Notes under the pieces: generated by a model | Told to the model about the DNA's origin: nothing | What the model saw: only the letters and a program-made list of their open reading frames with translations | Databases searched by the model: none | In this document: positions 16,120-26,597 of the stretch, piece by piece | Numbering within the stretch: position 1 is the first letter of the stretch | Layout of the letters: every line of letters starts with the position of its first letter | Made by a program: the position numbers and the translations under genes | Assembly (NCBI RefSeq): GCF_001441615.1 | Contig: NZ_LAXJ01000007.1 | Span: forward strand, 124,001 to 188,000 | Length of the DNA stretch: 64,000 bases | Direction of reading: 5' to 3' | From: Roseovarius atlanticus | Lineage (GTDB): Bacteria > Pseudomonadota > Alphaproteobacteria > Rhodobacterales > Rhodobacteraceae

Positions 16120-17574
16120 ATGCGGTTCCTGCGCCACAGCCTGACCGGATTGTTCCTGCTGTCCCTGACAGTGGGCCTCTTTGCCTATGCCGGGCAAATC
16201 GTGTTCTCCGCCGTGCAGGAACGCATGAGCGCCGAAACCGAGGCGCCCGAGCGGCGCGAACGCGTCTTTGCCGTCAACACCGTCACCGCCGAACCGGGCA
16301 CGCAAACGCCCGTCCTGACCGCCTATGGCGAGGTCGAAAGCCGCCGCACGCTGGAAATCCGCTCCGACACCCCCGGGCGCGTCACCGAACTGACCGCGCT
16401 CTTCGAGGATGGCGGCCGCGTCCGTGACGGACAGGTTCTGGCCCGGATCGACCCGTCGGATGCGCAATTCGCGCTCGATCTGGCCCGCGCCGACCTGACC
16501 GATGCCAAGGCCGAGGTGCGCGAGGCCGAACGTGGCCTAAACCTCGCCCGAGACGAGCTTGCCGCGGCACAGTCGCAGGCCGAGCTGCGCAAGCGCGCCC
16601 TCGACCGCCAGCTTGACCTCGAAGAACGCGGCGTCGGCACCGCCGCCGCCGTGGAACTCGCCGAACTCGACGCCGCCAGCGCCGAACAGGCCGTCCTGAC
16701 CCGCCGCCAGGCCGAAGCCACCGCCGAGGCCCGCGTCGACCAGGCCCAGACCCGCCTGTCGCGCAGCCGCATCGCGCTGGCCGAGGCGCAAAAGGCGCTG
16801 GACGAGACCACCATCACCGCCCCCTTCACCGGCACGCTGCAAGCCGTCAGCGTGGTCGAGGGCCGGCTGGTCTCGGCCAACGAGAAGCTGGCCGACCTCA
16901 TCGACACCACCGCTCTCGACGTGGCCTTCCGCGTCTCCACCGCCCAGCACCGCCGCCTGCTGGATGAAAACGGCGATCTGATCCTCGCCCCTGTCCGCAT
17001 CCGGCTCGATGTCTTCGGGCTGGAAATGGAAACCACCGGCCGCATCACCCGCGACAGCGCCGGGGTTGAGGAAGGCCAGACCGGGCGTCTCGTCTATGCC
17101 CGCATCGACGACCCCCAAGGCCTAAAGCCCCGCGACTTCGTCACGGTCCTGATCGAGGAACCCCCGCTCGACAACCTCGTCCGCCTGCCCGCCACCGCAC
17201 TTGGCTCGGACGGCACCGTGCTGGCGCTGACGGCCGAGGACCGCTTGCGCGCCGTCCCCGTCACGCTGGTCCGCCGCCAGGGCAACGACATCCTCGTTTC
17301 GGGCGACAGCCTCGATGGCCTGGAAGTCGTGACCGAGCGCAGCCCGCTCTTGGGCCCCGGCCTCAAGGTCCGCCCCCTGGGCAACGCGCCCCAGGCCGAC
17401 GACACCGCCCAGATGCTCGAACTTTCCGAAGACCGCCGGGCCCGCCTGCGCCGCTTTGTCGAGGACAGCCCGGACATTCCCGCCGCGATGAAGACCCGCC
17501 TGCTGGGCCAGCTTGAACAGCCCGAAGTCCCGGCGCAAACCGTCGAACGGCTCGAACGCCGCATGGGCAGCTAA
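16120..17574 (+). CDS. RND efflux periplasmic adaptor (membrane fusion protein)
   Basis: A 484-residue adaptor linking an inner-membrane RND pump to an outer-membrane channel. It has an N-terminal signal/anchor (LTGLFLLSLTVGLFAYAGQIVF), a lipoyl-like half (GEVESRRTLEIRSDTPGRVTEL), a long alpha-helical hairpin (about residues 120-220, rich in A, E, R and Q), then the second lipoyl half (ITAPFTGTLQAVSVVEGRLVSANEKLADL) and beta-barrel. The C-terminal region from about 430 is charged and longer than in most adaptors. The permease follows 3 bp downstream; no outer-membrane factor is present. Confidence 0.88.
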   Translation: MRFLRHSLTGLFLLSLTVGLFAYAGQIVFSAVQERMSAETEAPERRERVFAVNTVTAEPGTQTPVLTAYGEVESRRTLEIRSDTPGRVTELTALFEDGGRVRDGQVLARIDPSDAQFALDLARADLTDAKAEVREAERGLNLARDELAAAQSQAELRKRALDRQLDLEERGVGTAAAVELAELDAASAEQAVLTRRQAEATAEARVDQAQTRLSRSRIALAEAQKALDETTITAPFTGTLQAVSVVEGRLVSANEKLADLIDTTALDVAFRVSTAQHRRLLDENGDLILAPVRIRLDVFGLEMETTGRITRDSAGVEEGQTGRLVYARIDDPQGLKPRDFVTVLIEEPPLDNLVRLPATALGSDGTVLALTAEDRLRAVPVTLVRRQGNDILVSGDSLDGLEVVTERSPLLGPGLKVRPLGNAPQADDTAQMLELSEDRRARLRRFVEDSPDIPAAMKTRLLGQLEQPEVPAQTVERLERRMGS

Positions 17575-17577
17575 CTT

Positions 17578-20500
17578 ATGGTCCGCGACCTGTCCGACCG
17601 CGCCGGCGGCATCCTGTCCTATTTCACCCGTCACCCCACGGCGGCGAACCTGCTGCTCGTGGTTCTCGTGGTCCTCGGCCTCGCCGCCGCCCCGCGGATG
17701 CAGGCCCAGTTCTTCCCCGATGTCGTCATCGACGAGGTTAGCGTCTCCGTACTCTGGCACGGCGCCAGCGCCGAGGATATCGACGCCGGCATCGTGCAGG
17801 TGCTCGAACCCGCGCTTCTGGCCGTCGAAGGCGTGGAAACCTCGCAGGCGACCTCGCGCGAGAACACCGCCAGCATCCAGCTGGAATTCGAGCCCGGCTG
17901 GGACATGGGCCGCGCCGCCGACGAAGTCTCGGCCGCTGTCGACAGCATCACCGATCTGCCCGAAGAGGCAGAGGAACCCCGCGTCACCCGTGGCTCCTGG
18001 ACCGATCGCGTCACCGATATCGTCCTCACCGGCCCCGTCGCCACGCCGCAGCTTGGGCAATTCGCCGACGAGCTGGTAACCCGCCTCTACGACGCCGGCG
18101 TCACCCGCACCACGCTTCAGGGTGTCGCCGCCCCGCACACCATCGTCGAAGTGCCCACCACCAATCTGATCGCCTACGACATCACCATGGCCGAGATCGC
18201 CGCCGTGATCGCTGCAGAGGCTGATACCGACCCGGCGGGCGACGTCACCGGCGGCGCCACCCGCGTCCGCGTCGGCACCGAGAAACGCGCGACCGACCAG
18301 ATCGAGGCGCTGATCCTGCGCTCCAATCCCGACGGATCGAAGCTGACCATCGGCGATGTGGCGGATGTGCGCGTCGAAGGCATCGACCGCGAACGCCAGT
18401 ACTTCGTCGGTGACAACCCAGCGCTTCAAATCCGCGTCGATCGCTCCGCCAATGGCGACGCCCTCGCCATCCAGGCCCAGGTCGAGGACATCGCCGCCCG
18501 GATGGAAGCGACCCTGCCCGAAGGCACGGAATTAACGCTTATCAACACGCGCTCCGAGGCCATCTCGGGCCGCCTCGACATGCTCATGGAAAACGGCCTG
18601 ACCGGGCTGGCGCTGGTGGTCTCACTGCTGTTCCTGTTCCTCAACGCCCGCACAGCCTTCTGGGTTGCGGCGGGCATCCCCGTGGCGATGCTGGCGGCCA
18701 TAGCATTGATGTATGCGGCCGGGCTGACCATCAACATGATCTCGCTTTTCGCGCTGATCATCACGCTGGGCATCGTCGTCGACGACGCAATCGTCGTGGG
18801 CGAACATGCCGACGCGCGAGTGCGCAAGTACCGCGAAAATCCCGTGCAGGCCGCCGAACGCGCCGCCCGGCGCATGGCCCTGCCGGTCTTTTCCGCCACG
18901 CTCACCACGCTCATCGCCTTTTTCGGGCTTGTCGCCATCGGCGGACGCTTCGGCGATCTGATCATCGACATTCCCTTCACCGTGATTGTCGTGCTGACGG
19001 CATCGCTGGTGGAATGCTTTCTGATCCTGCCACACCACATGTCCCACGCACTGGCCCACGCGGACAAGGAACACTGGTACGACTGGCCCTCCCGGACCGT
19101 GAACCGCGGCTTCGTCTGGCTGCGCGAACGCGCCTTCCGGCCCTTCATGGCGCTGGTCATCCGCGCCCGCTACCCGGTGCTGGCCGGCATTATCGTGCTT
19201 TTGGCCTCGCAGGCCGCGCTCTTCATCAAGGGCGACGTGCAATGGCGCTTCTTCAACGCTCCCGAACGCGGCAGCGTGACCGGCAACTTCTCCATGGCCC
19301 CCGGCGCCACGCGCGACGACACGCTGGCCATGATGCGCCAGATCCAGACTGCCGTCGAAGACCTCGGGGAAGACTACGAGGACCGCTACGGCGCCAACCC
19401 CATCAAGTTCGCCATCGCCCAGATCGGCGGCAATTCCGGCGGCGGCCTTGCCGGGGCCGACACCAAGGAACCCGACCAGCTTGGCGGCATCTCCATCGAA
19501 CTCATAGACCCCGACCTGCGCCCCTATTCCTCCTTCGCCTTCGTGGCCGAGTTGCAGGACGCCGTCCCCCGCCACCCCCTGACCGAGGAACTCAGTTTTC
19601 GCGGCTGGCGCTCCGGCCCGGGCGGCGACGCGCTCGACGTCGAATTCTACGGCGCGAGTGCCGAGACACTGAAAGACGCCTCCGAGGCGCTAAAATCCGC
19701 GCTGCTCGACTATCCCGAGGTGTCGGCGGTCGAGGACAACCTGGCCTATGACAAGCAGGAACTGATCCTCGAACTCACGCCGCAAGGTCAGGCGCTCGGC
19801 TTCACCATCGACGGCATGGGCAGCGTCCTGCGCCACCGCCTCAACGGGATCGAGGCCGCGACCTATCCCGACAGCGCCCGCAGCGCCGAGATCCGCGTCG
19901 AGGTGCCGGAATCAGAACTCACCGCCGACTTCCTCGAACGCATGCAGATCCGCGCGCCCACCGGCGCCTACGTGCCCCTCGCCGATATCGTCAGCGTGAC
20001 CGAACGCGTGGGCTTTTCCACCATCCGACGCGAAAACGGTATCCGCCACATCAATGTCACCGGCGATATTTCCGAGGATGACCCCGCCCGCGCCGCCGAG
20101 ATCAGCACCGCGCTGGAAACCGAGATCCTGCCCCGCATCGCCAGCGTCCATCAGGTCGAATGGCAATTGGGCGGCCTCGCCGAACAGGAAAACGAGTTCC
20201 TGAACGACGCCCGCCTCGGCCTGATCCTGACGCTGACCGGCATCTACCTCGTCCTCGCCTGGGTCTTCGCCAGTTGGACCCGTCCCGTCGTGGTGATGTC
20301 GATCATCCCCTTCGGTCTTGTCGGCACCATATACGGCCACGCCTACTGGGACGTGCCTCTGTCGATGTTCACCGTGGTGGGGCTTCTGGGCATGACCGGC
20401 ATCATCATCAACGACTCTATCGTCCTGGTGACCACCATCGACGACTACGCCAAGGAACGTGGCATCGTCCCGGCCATCATCGAAGGCGCCGTCGACCGCC

Positions 20501-20970
20501 TGCGCCCCGTTATGTTAACGACGCTCACCACGGTGCTGGGCCTCGCCCCGCTTCTTTTCGAGCAATCCACGCAGGCGCAGTTCATCAAGCCGACTGTGAT
20601 CACGCTGGTCTACGGCCTGGCCTTCGGCATGGTGCTTGTTCTGCTGCTGGTGCCCGCGATCATCGCCATCCAGTCCGACGTCGCGCGCCAGACCACCTCC
20701 CTGCGCCGCGCCCTGCGCTCCAGGCCCGGGGAATTGCGCGGCGTCATGCTGGCAGGCGGGGTGGCCATCGCGATCCTCTTCGCCGCCACACTGGGCACAG
20801 CCGCCATCACCGGCCGCTTGCCCGAACCGCTCTCGGCCCTGGCCGTCGCCGAGCCTATGCCGTCGGCCCTGCTGCTCTTCGTGTTGGGAAGTCTTCTGAT
20901 CGTGATACTGCTCTACGCCGTGGTCGCGATCCGCCACGCCATGCGGCGTCAGCCCGCCGAGCAGCCCTGA
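17578..20970 (+). CDS. RND family efflux permease with extra C-terminal helices
   Basis: A 1130-residue proton-driven transporter. It has the RND layout: a helix near residue 20-40, periplasmic loop, then TM clusters including ITLGIVVDDAIVVGEHADARV (helix 4, carrying the conserved aspartates) and GMTGIIINDSIVLVTTIDDYA in the second half. Beyond the usual last helix there is an additional segment of about 90 residues with two further hydrophobic helices (GVMLAGGVAIAILFAATLGT and ALLLFVLGSLLIVILLYAVV). Its last 22 bp overlap the convergent DsbD-like gene. Substrate unknown; it is similar in style to HAE1-like pumps of alphaproteobacteria. Confidence 0.88.
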   Translation: MVRDLSDRAGGILSYFTRHPTAANLLLVVLVVLGLAAAPRMQAQFFPDVVIDEVSVSVLWHGASAEDIDAGIVQVLEPALLAVEGVETSQATSRENTASIQLEFEPGWDMGRAADEVSAAVDSITDLPEEAEEPRVTRGSWTDRVTDIVLTGPVATPQLGQFADELVTRLYDAGVTRTTLQGVAAPHTIVEVPTTNLIAYDITMAEIAAVIAAEADTDPAGDVTGGATRVRVGTEKRATDQIEALILRSNPDGSKLTIGDVADVRVEGIDRERQYFVGDNPALQIRVDRSANGDALAIQAQVEDIAARMEATLPEGTELTLINTRSEAISGRLDMLMENGLTGLALVVSLLFLFLNARTAFWVAAGIPVAMLAAIALMYAAGLTINMISLFALIITLGIVVDDAIVVGEHADARVRKYRENPVQAAERAARRMALPVFSATLTTLIAFFGLVAIGGRFGDLIIDIPFTVIVVLTASLVECFLILPHHMSHALAHADKEHWYDWPSRTVNRGFVWLRERAFRPFMALVIRARYPVLAGIIVLLASQAALFIKGDVQWRFFNAPERGSVTGNFSMAPGATRDDTLAMMRQIQTAVEDLGEDYEDRYGANPIKFAIAQIGGNSGGGLAGADTKEPDQLGGISIELIDPDLRPYSSFAFVAELQDAVPRHPLTEELSFRGWRSGPGGDALDVEFYGASAETLKDASEALKSALLDYPEVSAVEDNLAYDKQELILELTPQGQALGFTIDGMGSVLRHRLNGIEAATYPDSARSAEIRVEVPESELTADFLERMQIRAPTGAYVPLADIVSVTERVGFSTIRRENGIRHINVTGDISEDDPARAAEISTALETEILPRIASVHQVEWQLGGLAEQENEFLNDARLGLILTLTGIYLVLAWVFASWTRPVVVMSIIPFGLVGTIYGHAYWDVPLSMFTVVGLLGMTGIIINDSIVLVTTIDDYAKERGIVPAIIEGAVDRLRPVMLTTLTTVLGLAPLLFEQSTQAQFIKPTVITLVYGLAFGMVLVLLLVPAIIAIQSDVARQTTSLRRALRSRPGELRGVMLAGGVAIAILFAATLGTAAITGRLPEPLSALAVAEPMPSALLLFVLGSLLIVILLYAVVAIRHAMRRQPAEQP

Positions 20971-21758
20971 ATATCCACGGCACCGCCCCGGCTCAGCACG
21001 GTAAAGCGCAGCCCCCTTCGATCAACCGCAAAGGACCGCCCGTCCACATGGCTCAACACCGTCCGCGCGATCAGGCTGTCGCCCTGGCGCGTGGTCTCGG
21101 GCGGCGAGACCCAGACACTGGGATCGCTTGATTCGACCACCGCGTATTCCCCGACGCCCAGCTTCGGCATCCGGATCGTCGCCGTCAGCTGCACACCACC
21201 CGCGACCGGTGACAGCTGGCAGGCCACGCTGCGCACCCCGGCCTCGTCGGCGCCATAGGGGCGCTCGGTCAAGGCCGCCACGATAGCCGGATCCGGCTTT
21301 TTCGCAGCATGGGGCAGGATCTGCGCCACGTTCACGCTGACCGGCACGCAGATATCCTTGCACACCCCGATCTCCAACTGGCCTTCCAGCCGCACATCGC
21401 GCCCGCCCGCCTTGGGGCGGATGCGCAGCGGCACCACCACGTCATGGTCGTAGCCGATGGTCATGAACCCGAACTGCGGCACCGGCTTGGGCGCGGGCCA
21501 GATCACGTCGACGCCTGAAAGGTTGCGCGACCCCCGCCAGTTGAACAGCGGCGGCACACCGGCCTCGCCCGGACTGCGCCAATAGGTCTTCCATCCCGGC
21601 GCCAGGTCCAGCCGCAACCCGGCATAATGGCTGCCATCCGCCGCCCGCCATCCCGGCAGCACGTCGACCCGCACCATGTCGGCGGTACCCTGCGCCGCGA
21701 CCGGCGCGGCACAGACCGCGACCAGGGCGGCTTTCAAAAGGGTGATTATCTTTCGCAT
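20949..21758 (-). CDS. Exported DsbD-alpha-like (N-terminal DsbD domain) protein
   Basis: A 269-residue protein with a signal peptide (KIITLLKAALVAVCAAPVAAQ). The segments APGWKTYWRSPGEAGVPP and LEIGVCKDICVPV match the periplasmic alpha domain of DsbD-type thiol-disulfide reductases, including a CxxxC cysteine pair (CKDIC). The DsbD transmembrane and thioredoxin parts are absent, so it is a free-standing domain protein, probably acting in periplasmic thiol redox or copper handling. I start at 21758, preceded by GAGAGGCGTC. The convergent end overlaps the RND permease by 22 bp. Confidence 0.72.
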   Translation of the reverse strand: MRKIITLLKAALVAVCAAPVAAQGTADMVRVDVLPGWRAADGSHYAGLRLDLAPGWKTYWRSPGEAGVPPLFNWRGSRNLSGVDVIWPAPKPVPQFGFMTIGYDHDVVVPLRIRPKAGGRDVRLEGQLEIGVCKDICVPVSVNVAQILPHAAKKPDPAIVAALTERPYGADEAGVRSVACQLSPVAGGVQLTATIRMPKLGVGEYAVVESSDPSVWVSPPETTRQGDSLIARTVLSHVDGRSFAVDRRGLRFTVLSRGGAVDIQGCSAG

Positions 21759-21898
21759 GACGCCTCTCATGGCGGGTTTCGTCGTCTTTGCCAATTCACA
21801 TTGAAGCGAGAAATCCCGCCACTCTCAAGCCACGATGGTTGCACACAGCCGCCGCGACCCCCATCATGGGCTCTGCAACCAATCCATCGAGGACCGCC

Positions 21899-22462
21899 TT
21901 GAGCGACATCGACCTGACGGGAAAACTGCTGATTGCCATGCCGGCCATGGGCGACGACCGCTTCGCCCAGTCCGTGGTGTTCATCTGCGCCCATTCCCCC
22001 GAAGGCGCCATGGGCCTGATCGTCAACAAGCGCGCCGACGATCTGCGTCTCGCGGACCTGCTGGAACAGCTCGACATCGCGCAAGGTCGCGACATGACCA
22101 ACCTGCCGGTGCATTTCGGCGGCCCGGTGGAACATGGCCGCGGTTTCGTGCTGCATGATTACGGCTATCATTCGGCGATCTCGACGCTCGATGTGAACGA
22201 AGACTTCGCCATGACCGCGACAATGGACATCCTCGAAGACCTCGCCCTGGGCCGCGGCCCCCTGCGCAATATCGTGGCGCTGGGCTATGCCGGCTGGGGC
22301 CCCGGCCAGCTGGAGGCCGAGTTGTCCCAGAACGCCTGGCTGACGGTCGAGGCCGACAAGGAGATCGTGTTCTCCCACGCCGACGGCAGCAAGTGGGAAT
22401 CCGCTCTGCAAAAGCTGGGCGTCAGTGCCGTCACCCTGTCGTCCGAGGCCGGCCGCGCCTGA
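21899..22462 (+). CDS. YqgE/AlgH family protein
   Basis: A protein of about 187 residues with the YqgE signature: LTGKLLIAMPAMGDDRFAQSVVFICAHS at the start, then EGAMGLIVNKRADD, PVHFGGPVEHGRGFVLH, and ALGYAGWGPGQLEAEL. The molecular function is unsettled. I favour the TTG start at 21899 because AGGA precedes it by five bases and the homologous region begins just after; an ATG at 21866 would add 11 residues but lacks a ribosome site. It ends at a pair of hairpins. Confidence 0.85.
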   Translation: MSDIDLTGKLLIAMPAMGDDRFAQSVVFICAHSPEGAMGLIVNKRADDLRLADLLEQLDIAQGRDMTNLPVHFGGPVEHGRGFVLHDYGYHSAISTLDVNEDFAMTATMDILEDLALGRGPLRNIVALGYAGWGPGQLEAELSQNAWLTVEADKEIVFSHADGSKWESALQKLGVSAVTLSSEAGRA

Positions 22463-22463
22463 C

Positions 22464-22514
22464 GGCAAAAGCTTTGTCAAAGCTTTTGCCAAATCTTTTC
22501 TGCAAAAGATTTGG
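22464..22514. terminator. Two overlapping A/T-rich hairpins between convergent genes
   Basis: The first hairpin pairs GGCAAAAGCTTTG (22464-22476) with CAAAGCTTTTGCC (22478-22490). The second pairs CCAAATCTTTT (22489-22499) with AAAAGATTTGG (22504-22514). They share two bases, so they could form alternately. Position between the YqgE stop and the convergent aldolase stop suggests a bidirectional terminator. Confidence 0.65.
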
Positions 22515-22525
22515 CCCACCCCGCC

Positions 22526-23287
22526 TCACGCGGCGTAATCCGACCCTTCCGCATCGAGAATCGCCATCAGTTCCGCCAGGTGCCGGTCGCCCTGCCCCGG
22601 ATAGTCTTCCATCTCGCGCGCGGTCTTTTCGGCCACCTCGTCCGACAGAACCCGCAGCGGCTGGCCCGTCTGCAACGCCCGGATATACGTCTCCGCCGCG
22701 CGCTCGAAATAATACATCCGGTTGAAGCAATCCGCGACCGTATCACCCATCACCAGGATGCCGTGATTGCCCATGATCATCACCTTCTTCGACGGATCCC
22801 CCAGCATCGCGGCACAGCGGTCTCCCTCGTCCTCGAACGCCAGCCCGCCATAGCCGTCGTCGATCACATAACGGTTGAAGAACGTGGCGCAGTTCTGGTC
22901 AATGGGCGGCAGACGGCTGTCGGCCAAGCTGGCCAGCACCGTGGCATGGATCGAATGCACATGCATCAGGCAGCGGTGATGCGGACAGGCCCGATGCACC
23001 CCGCCATGCAGACCCCACGCGGTCGGGTCGGGCGCGCCGGGCCGGTCGAGCGTTTCGGGGTCATTCGCGTCGATCAACAGCAGGTCCGATGCCTTGACCC
23101 GGCTGAAATGCACCTGGTTGGGGTTCATCAGAAACTGCGTGCCGTCGTCATTGACCGACAGGCTGAAATGGTTCGCGACGGCCTCGTGCATGTTCAGCCG
23201 CGCGGTCCAGCGGAACGCAGCGGCCAGCTCGACCCGCTCTTTCCAGTGAGCGATATTGGGGGTGCCGGCAGGTTTGGTCTGCAACAT
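22526..23287 (-). CDS. Class II aldolase/adducin family protein
   Basis: A 253-residue protein of the zinc-dependent class II aldolase/adducin fold, which includes fuculose- and ribulose-phosphate aldolases. NHFSLSV, MHVHSIHATVLA (metal-binding His-x-His) and IMGNHGILVMGDTV (third histidine region) are visible. Proteins of this subgroup, close to adducin-like enzymes of proteobacteria, have no assigned substrate. It stands alone, convergent with the YqgE gene. Confidence 0.82.
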   Translation of the reverse strand: MLQTKPAGTPNIAHWKERVELAAAFRWTARLNMHEAVANHFSLSVNDDGTQFLMNPNQVHFSRVKASDLLLIDANDPETLDRPGAPDPTAWGLHGGVHRACPHHRCLMHVHSIHATVLASLADSRLPPIDQNCATFFNRYVIDDGYGGLAFEDEGDRCAAMLGDPSKKVMIMGNHGILVMGDTVADCFNRMYYFERAAETYIRALQTGQPLRVLSDEVAEKTAREMEDYPGQGDRHLAELMAILDAEGSDYAA

Positions 23288-23462
23288 GGGACATCTCCGT
23301 TCGGGGTGTTTTCAGCACCCTGCGCCAGCATGGCCCAAGTTGCAATCGGCACACCGGGGCACCGCGCCGGATTCCGTGTCCCAAGGCATTCGTTGGGCCA
23401 AAATTCGGGCGCACGCCACGCCCGCGCCTGTCAATCGCCGCCAGCCGAGGGCACCAAAGCCC

Positions 23463-26400
23463 CTATCCGGCTTTGGCGTCCTTGTCGGTCTTGCGCCCGA
23501 ACCGAAACAGCCGTGTCACGATGACGAAGAACAGCGGCACGAAAATGACACCCAGCACCGTGCCGGATATCGTCCCGCCCAGGACGCCCGAACCGATCGC
23601 GTTGCGCCCGCCGGACCCCGCGCCGGAACTCAGCACCAGCGGCAGCACGCCCAACGAGAACGCCATCGAGGTCATGATGATCGGGCGAAAGCGTTGCCGC
23701 GCCGCCTCGACAACCGCGTCGATGACGCGCTCTCCCGCGACATGCCTGTCGCGCGCGAATTCCACGATCAGAATCGCGTTCTTGCCGGTCAGGCCGATCA
23801 CCGTCAGCAGTCCGACCTGGAAGAAGACACCGTTGTCGAACCCTCCGAAATAGGCCGCCGACAAGGCGCCCACGACGCCGATCGGCATCGCCAGCATGAC
23901 CGCGAACGGGATCGACCAGCTTTCATACAAAGCGGCCAGCGACAAAAACACCGCCGCCAGCGACAGCGCATAGAGCAACGGCGCTTGGTTGCCCGATTGC
24001 CGCTCCTCCAGCGACAGGCCGGTCCACGACAGCGCGAACCCCGGCGGCAGCTCTTCGGCCAGCCGCTCCATTTCGGCCATCGCGGCCCCGGTCGACACGC
24101 CGGGGGCCGGTGCGCCCTGCAATTGCATCGACGGCACACCGTTGAACCGATACAGGCCCTGCGGCCCGTAATTCCACGACCCTTTCGCGAAATTCGAGAA
24201 CGGCACCAGCCCGCCGCTGGCGTTGCGCACCCGCCACTTGTCGATGTCCGACGGATTGGCGCGATCGGGCGCGTCCCCCTGCACATAGACGCGCTTGATC
24301 CGGCCCTGGTCGATAAAGTCGTTCACGTAGGACCCCGCCCAGGCCACGGTCAGCAACTGGCCCACGTCGTTGGCCGTCACGCCCATCGCGCCCGCCTTGC
24401 GCCAGTCGATATCCAGGTTGAACTGCGACGCGTCCTCAAGCCCGTTGGGCCGGGCCGACGCAATCAGCTCGCTTTGCGCGGCCAGCCCCAGCAACTGGTT
24501 TCGCGCCTGCAACAACTCCTCGTGGCTCTGCCCCCCGCGCGCCTGAAGGTACACGTCAAAGCCCGACACGTTGCCCAGCTCGATCACCGAGGGCGGCACG
24601 ATCGGAAACACCATCGCGTCGCGTATGCCGCTCAGCGCGCCAAAGGCGCGCCCGGCCAACGCCTGCACGCTTTGCCCGGGCGATTTGCGCTCGTCCCAGT
24701 CCTTCAGCTGGACAAAGGCGATGCCCATATTCTGGCCTTGCCCGGCAAAGCTGAACCCGACGACCCCGAACATCGAATTCACCGTGTCGGTTTCCTGAGT
24801 CAGGTAATAGTCCTCGACCTGTTCCAGCACGTCCAGCGTCCGCTCGGCCGTGGCGCCGGTCGGTGTCTGGATCAGCGTGAACAGGATGCCCTGGTCCTCG
24901 TCTGGCAGAAACGCGGTCGGCGTGCGCGTGAACAGAAAGGCCATCGCCACGGCCAGCGCCAGATAGACGATCCCCACCCGGACCGGACGTTTGACGCTCC
25001 AGGCGACGGTGCGGGAATACCGGCCCAGCACCGCATCGAACCCGCGGTTGAACCAGCCGAAGGCGCCCTTTTTCTTGTCGCGGTCCTTGTGCTTCAGGAT
25101 CGTCGCGCACAGCGCCGGCGTCAGGGTCAGCGCGACCACCACCGACAGCGCCATCGCCGACACGATGGTAATCGCGAACTGCTTGTAGATCACCCCGGTC
25201 GAGCCGGGAAAGAACGCCATCGGCACGAACACCGCCGACAGCACCAGCGCGATCCCGATCAGCGCGCCGGTGATCTGCCCCATGGACTTGTAGGTCGCCT
25301 CGCGCGGGGGCAGGCCTTCTTCCTCCATGATCCGCTCGACATTTTCGACCACCACGATAGCGTCGTCGACCAAGAGGCCGATCGCCAGCACCATGGCCAG
25401 CATCGTCAGCGTGTTAATGGTAAACCCCGCAGCCGCCAGAACGCCGAACGTGCCCAGCAGGACCACCGGCACCGCCAGCGTCGGGATCAGCGTCGCACGC
25501 AGGTTCTGCATGAACAGGAACATCACTAGGAACACCAGCAGGATCGCTTCGAACAGCGTCTTGATCACTTCCTCGATCGAGATCAGCACGAACGGCGTCG
25601 TGTCATAGGGGATGACGTATTCCACGCCTTCAGGAAAGAACTCGGCGAATTCGGCCATCCGCGCCTTCACCGCCTCGGCGGTGTCCAGCGCGTTGGCCCC
25701 CGGCGCCAGGCTGACGGCAAGGCCCGCCGCCGGATCCTGGTTGAAGCGCGCGATGGTGGCATAATTCTCGGCACCGATCTCGACACGCGCCACATCGTCC
25801 AGCAGCACCAGCCCACCATCGGTTTCGGCCCGCAGCACGATCTGCCGGAAATCCTCAGGTGTGCTCAAAAGCGACTGCGCGGTGATCGTGGCATTCAGCT
25901 GCTGCCCTTCGACCGTGGGCCGCGACCCGAACGCCCCCGCCGAAATCTGGGCGTTCTGCGCCGACACGGCGTTCACCACGTCCGCAGGCGTCAATTCAAA
26001 GGCGGCAAGCTTGGACGGATCCAGCCAGATCCGCATGGCGTATTGCGCGCCGAACACTTGGACCGATCCGACCCCCTCGACCCGGCTCAGCTCGTCGACC
26101 AGGTTGGTGACCATGTAATCCGACAGGTCCACCTGGTCGAACCCGTCTCCGCGCGAGATCATCCCGATCACCATCAGGAACCCTGCCGAGGATTTCTCGA
26201 CCGTCACGCCCTGCCGCTGCACCGTTTCCGGCAACAGCGGCGTGGCGCGCGACAGCTTGTTCTGCACCTGCACCTGCGCAATGTCGGCATCCGTGCCGGT
26301 CTCGAAGGTCAGCGTGATGCTCGACTGCCCCGCCGATGTCGAGTTGGACGAGAAATACCGCAACCCGTCCAGCCCGGTCATCTGTTGTTCGATCACCTGC

Positions 26401-26585
26401 GTCACCGTGTTGGCGACCGTCTCGGCCGAGGCGCCGGGATAACTCGCGCTGATCGTCACCGAGGGCGGCGCGATTTCCGGGTACTGCGCAATCGGCAGAA
26501 TGCGGATCGCCAGCACCCCGACCCCCATGATCAGGATCGCGATGACCCAGGCAAAGACCGGGCGATCAATGAAAAAGCGCGCCAT
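23463..26585 (-). CDS. HAE1-type RND multidrug efflux permease (AcrB-like)
   Basis: A 1040-residue inner-membrane drug/proton antiporter. Hallmarks run in order: [20 protein letters not shown] (helix 1), [38 protein letters not shown] (helix 4 aspartate pair), [11 protein letters not shown] linker, and [22 protein letters not shown] in the second half. Its length equals AcrB/MexB. It is preceded by its adaptor gene 12 bp upstream on the same strand. No outer-membrane channel gene is in the window, so it must share one from elsewhere. Confidence 0.92.
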   Translation of the reverse strand: MARFFIDRPVFAWVIAILIMGVGVLAIRILPIAQYPEIAPPSVTISASYPGASAETVANTVTQVIEQQMTGLDGLRYFSSNSTSAGQSSITLTFETGTDADIAQVQVQNKLSRATPLLPETVQRQGVTVEKSSAGFLMVIGMISRGDGFDQVDLSDYMVTNLVDELSRVEGVGSVQVFGAQYAMRIWLDPSKLAAFELTPADVVNAVSAQNAQISAGAFGSRPTVEGQQLNATITAQSLLSTPEDFRQIVLRAETDGGLVLLDDVARVEIGAENYATIARFNQDPAAGLAVSLAPGANALDTAEAVKARMAEFAEFFPEGVEYVIPYDTTPFVLISIEEVIKTLFEAILLVFLVMFLFMQNLRATLIPTLAVPVVLLGTFGVLAAAGFTINTLTMLAMVLAIGLLVDDAIVVVENVERIMEEEGLPPREATYKSMGQITGALIGIALVLSAVFVPMAFFPGSTGVIYKQFAITIVSAMALSVVVALTLTPALCATILKHKDRDKKKGAFGWFNRGFDAVLGRYSRTVAWSVKRPVRVGIVYLALAVAMAFLFTRTPTAFLPDEDQGILFTLIQTPTGATAERTLDVLEQVEDYYLTQETDTVNSMFGVVGFSFAGQGQNMGIAFVQLKDWDERKSPGQSVQALAGRAFGALSGIRDAMVFPIVPPSVIELGNVSGFDVYLQARGGQSHEELLQARNQLLGLAAQSELIASARPNGLEDASQFNLDIDWRKAGAMGVTANDVGQLLTVAWAGSYVNDFIDQGRIKRVYVQGDAPDRANPSDIDKWRVRNASGGLVPFSNFAKGSWNYGPQGLYRFNGVPSMQLQGAPAPGVSTGAAMAEMERLAEELPPGFALSWTGLSLEERQSGNQAPLLYALSLAAVFLSLAALYESWSIPFAVMLAMPIGVVGALSAAYFGGFDNGVFFQVGLLTVIGLTGKNAILIVEFARDRHVAGERVIDAVVEAARQRFRPIIMTSMAFSLGVLPLVLSSGAGSGGRNAIGSGVLGGTISGTVLGVIFVPLFFVIVTRLFRFGRKTDKDAKAG

Positions 26586-26597
26586 CGCAGTGGATCC

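Noticed and set aside
23256..25529. Plus-strand open frame of 757 codons opposite the HAE1 pump
   Set aside because: It is rich in R, H, P, Q and G, with no domain, and lies entirely antisense to a well-supported gene in GC-rich DNA. Long antisense frames are expected here.
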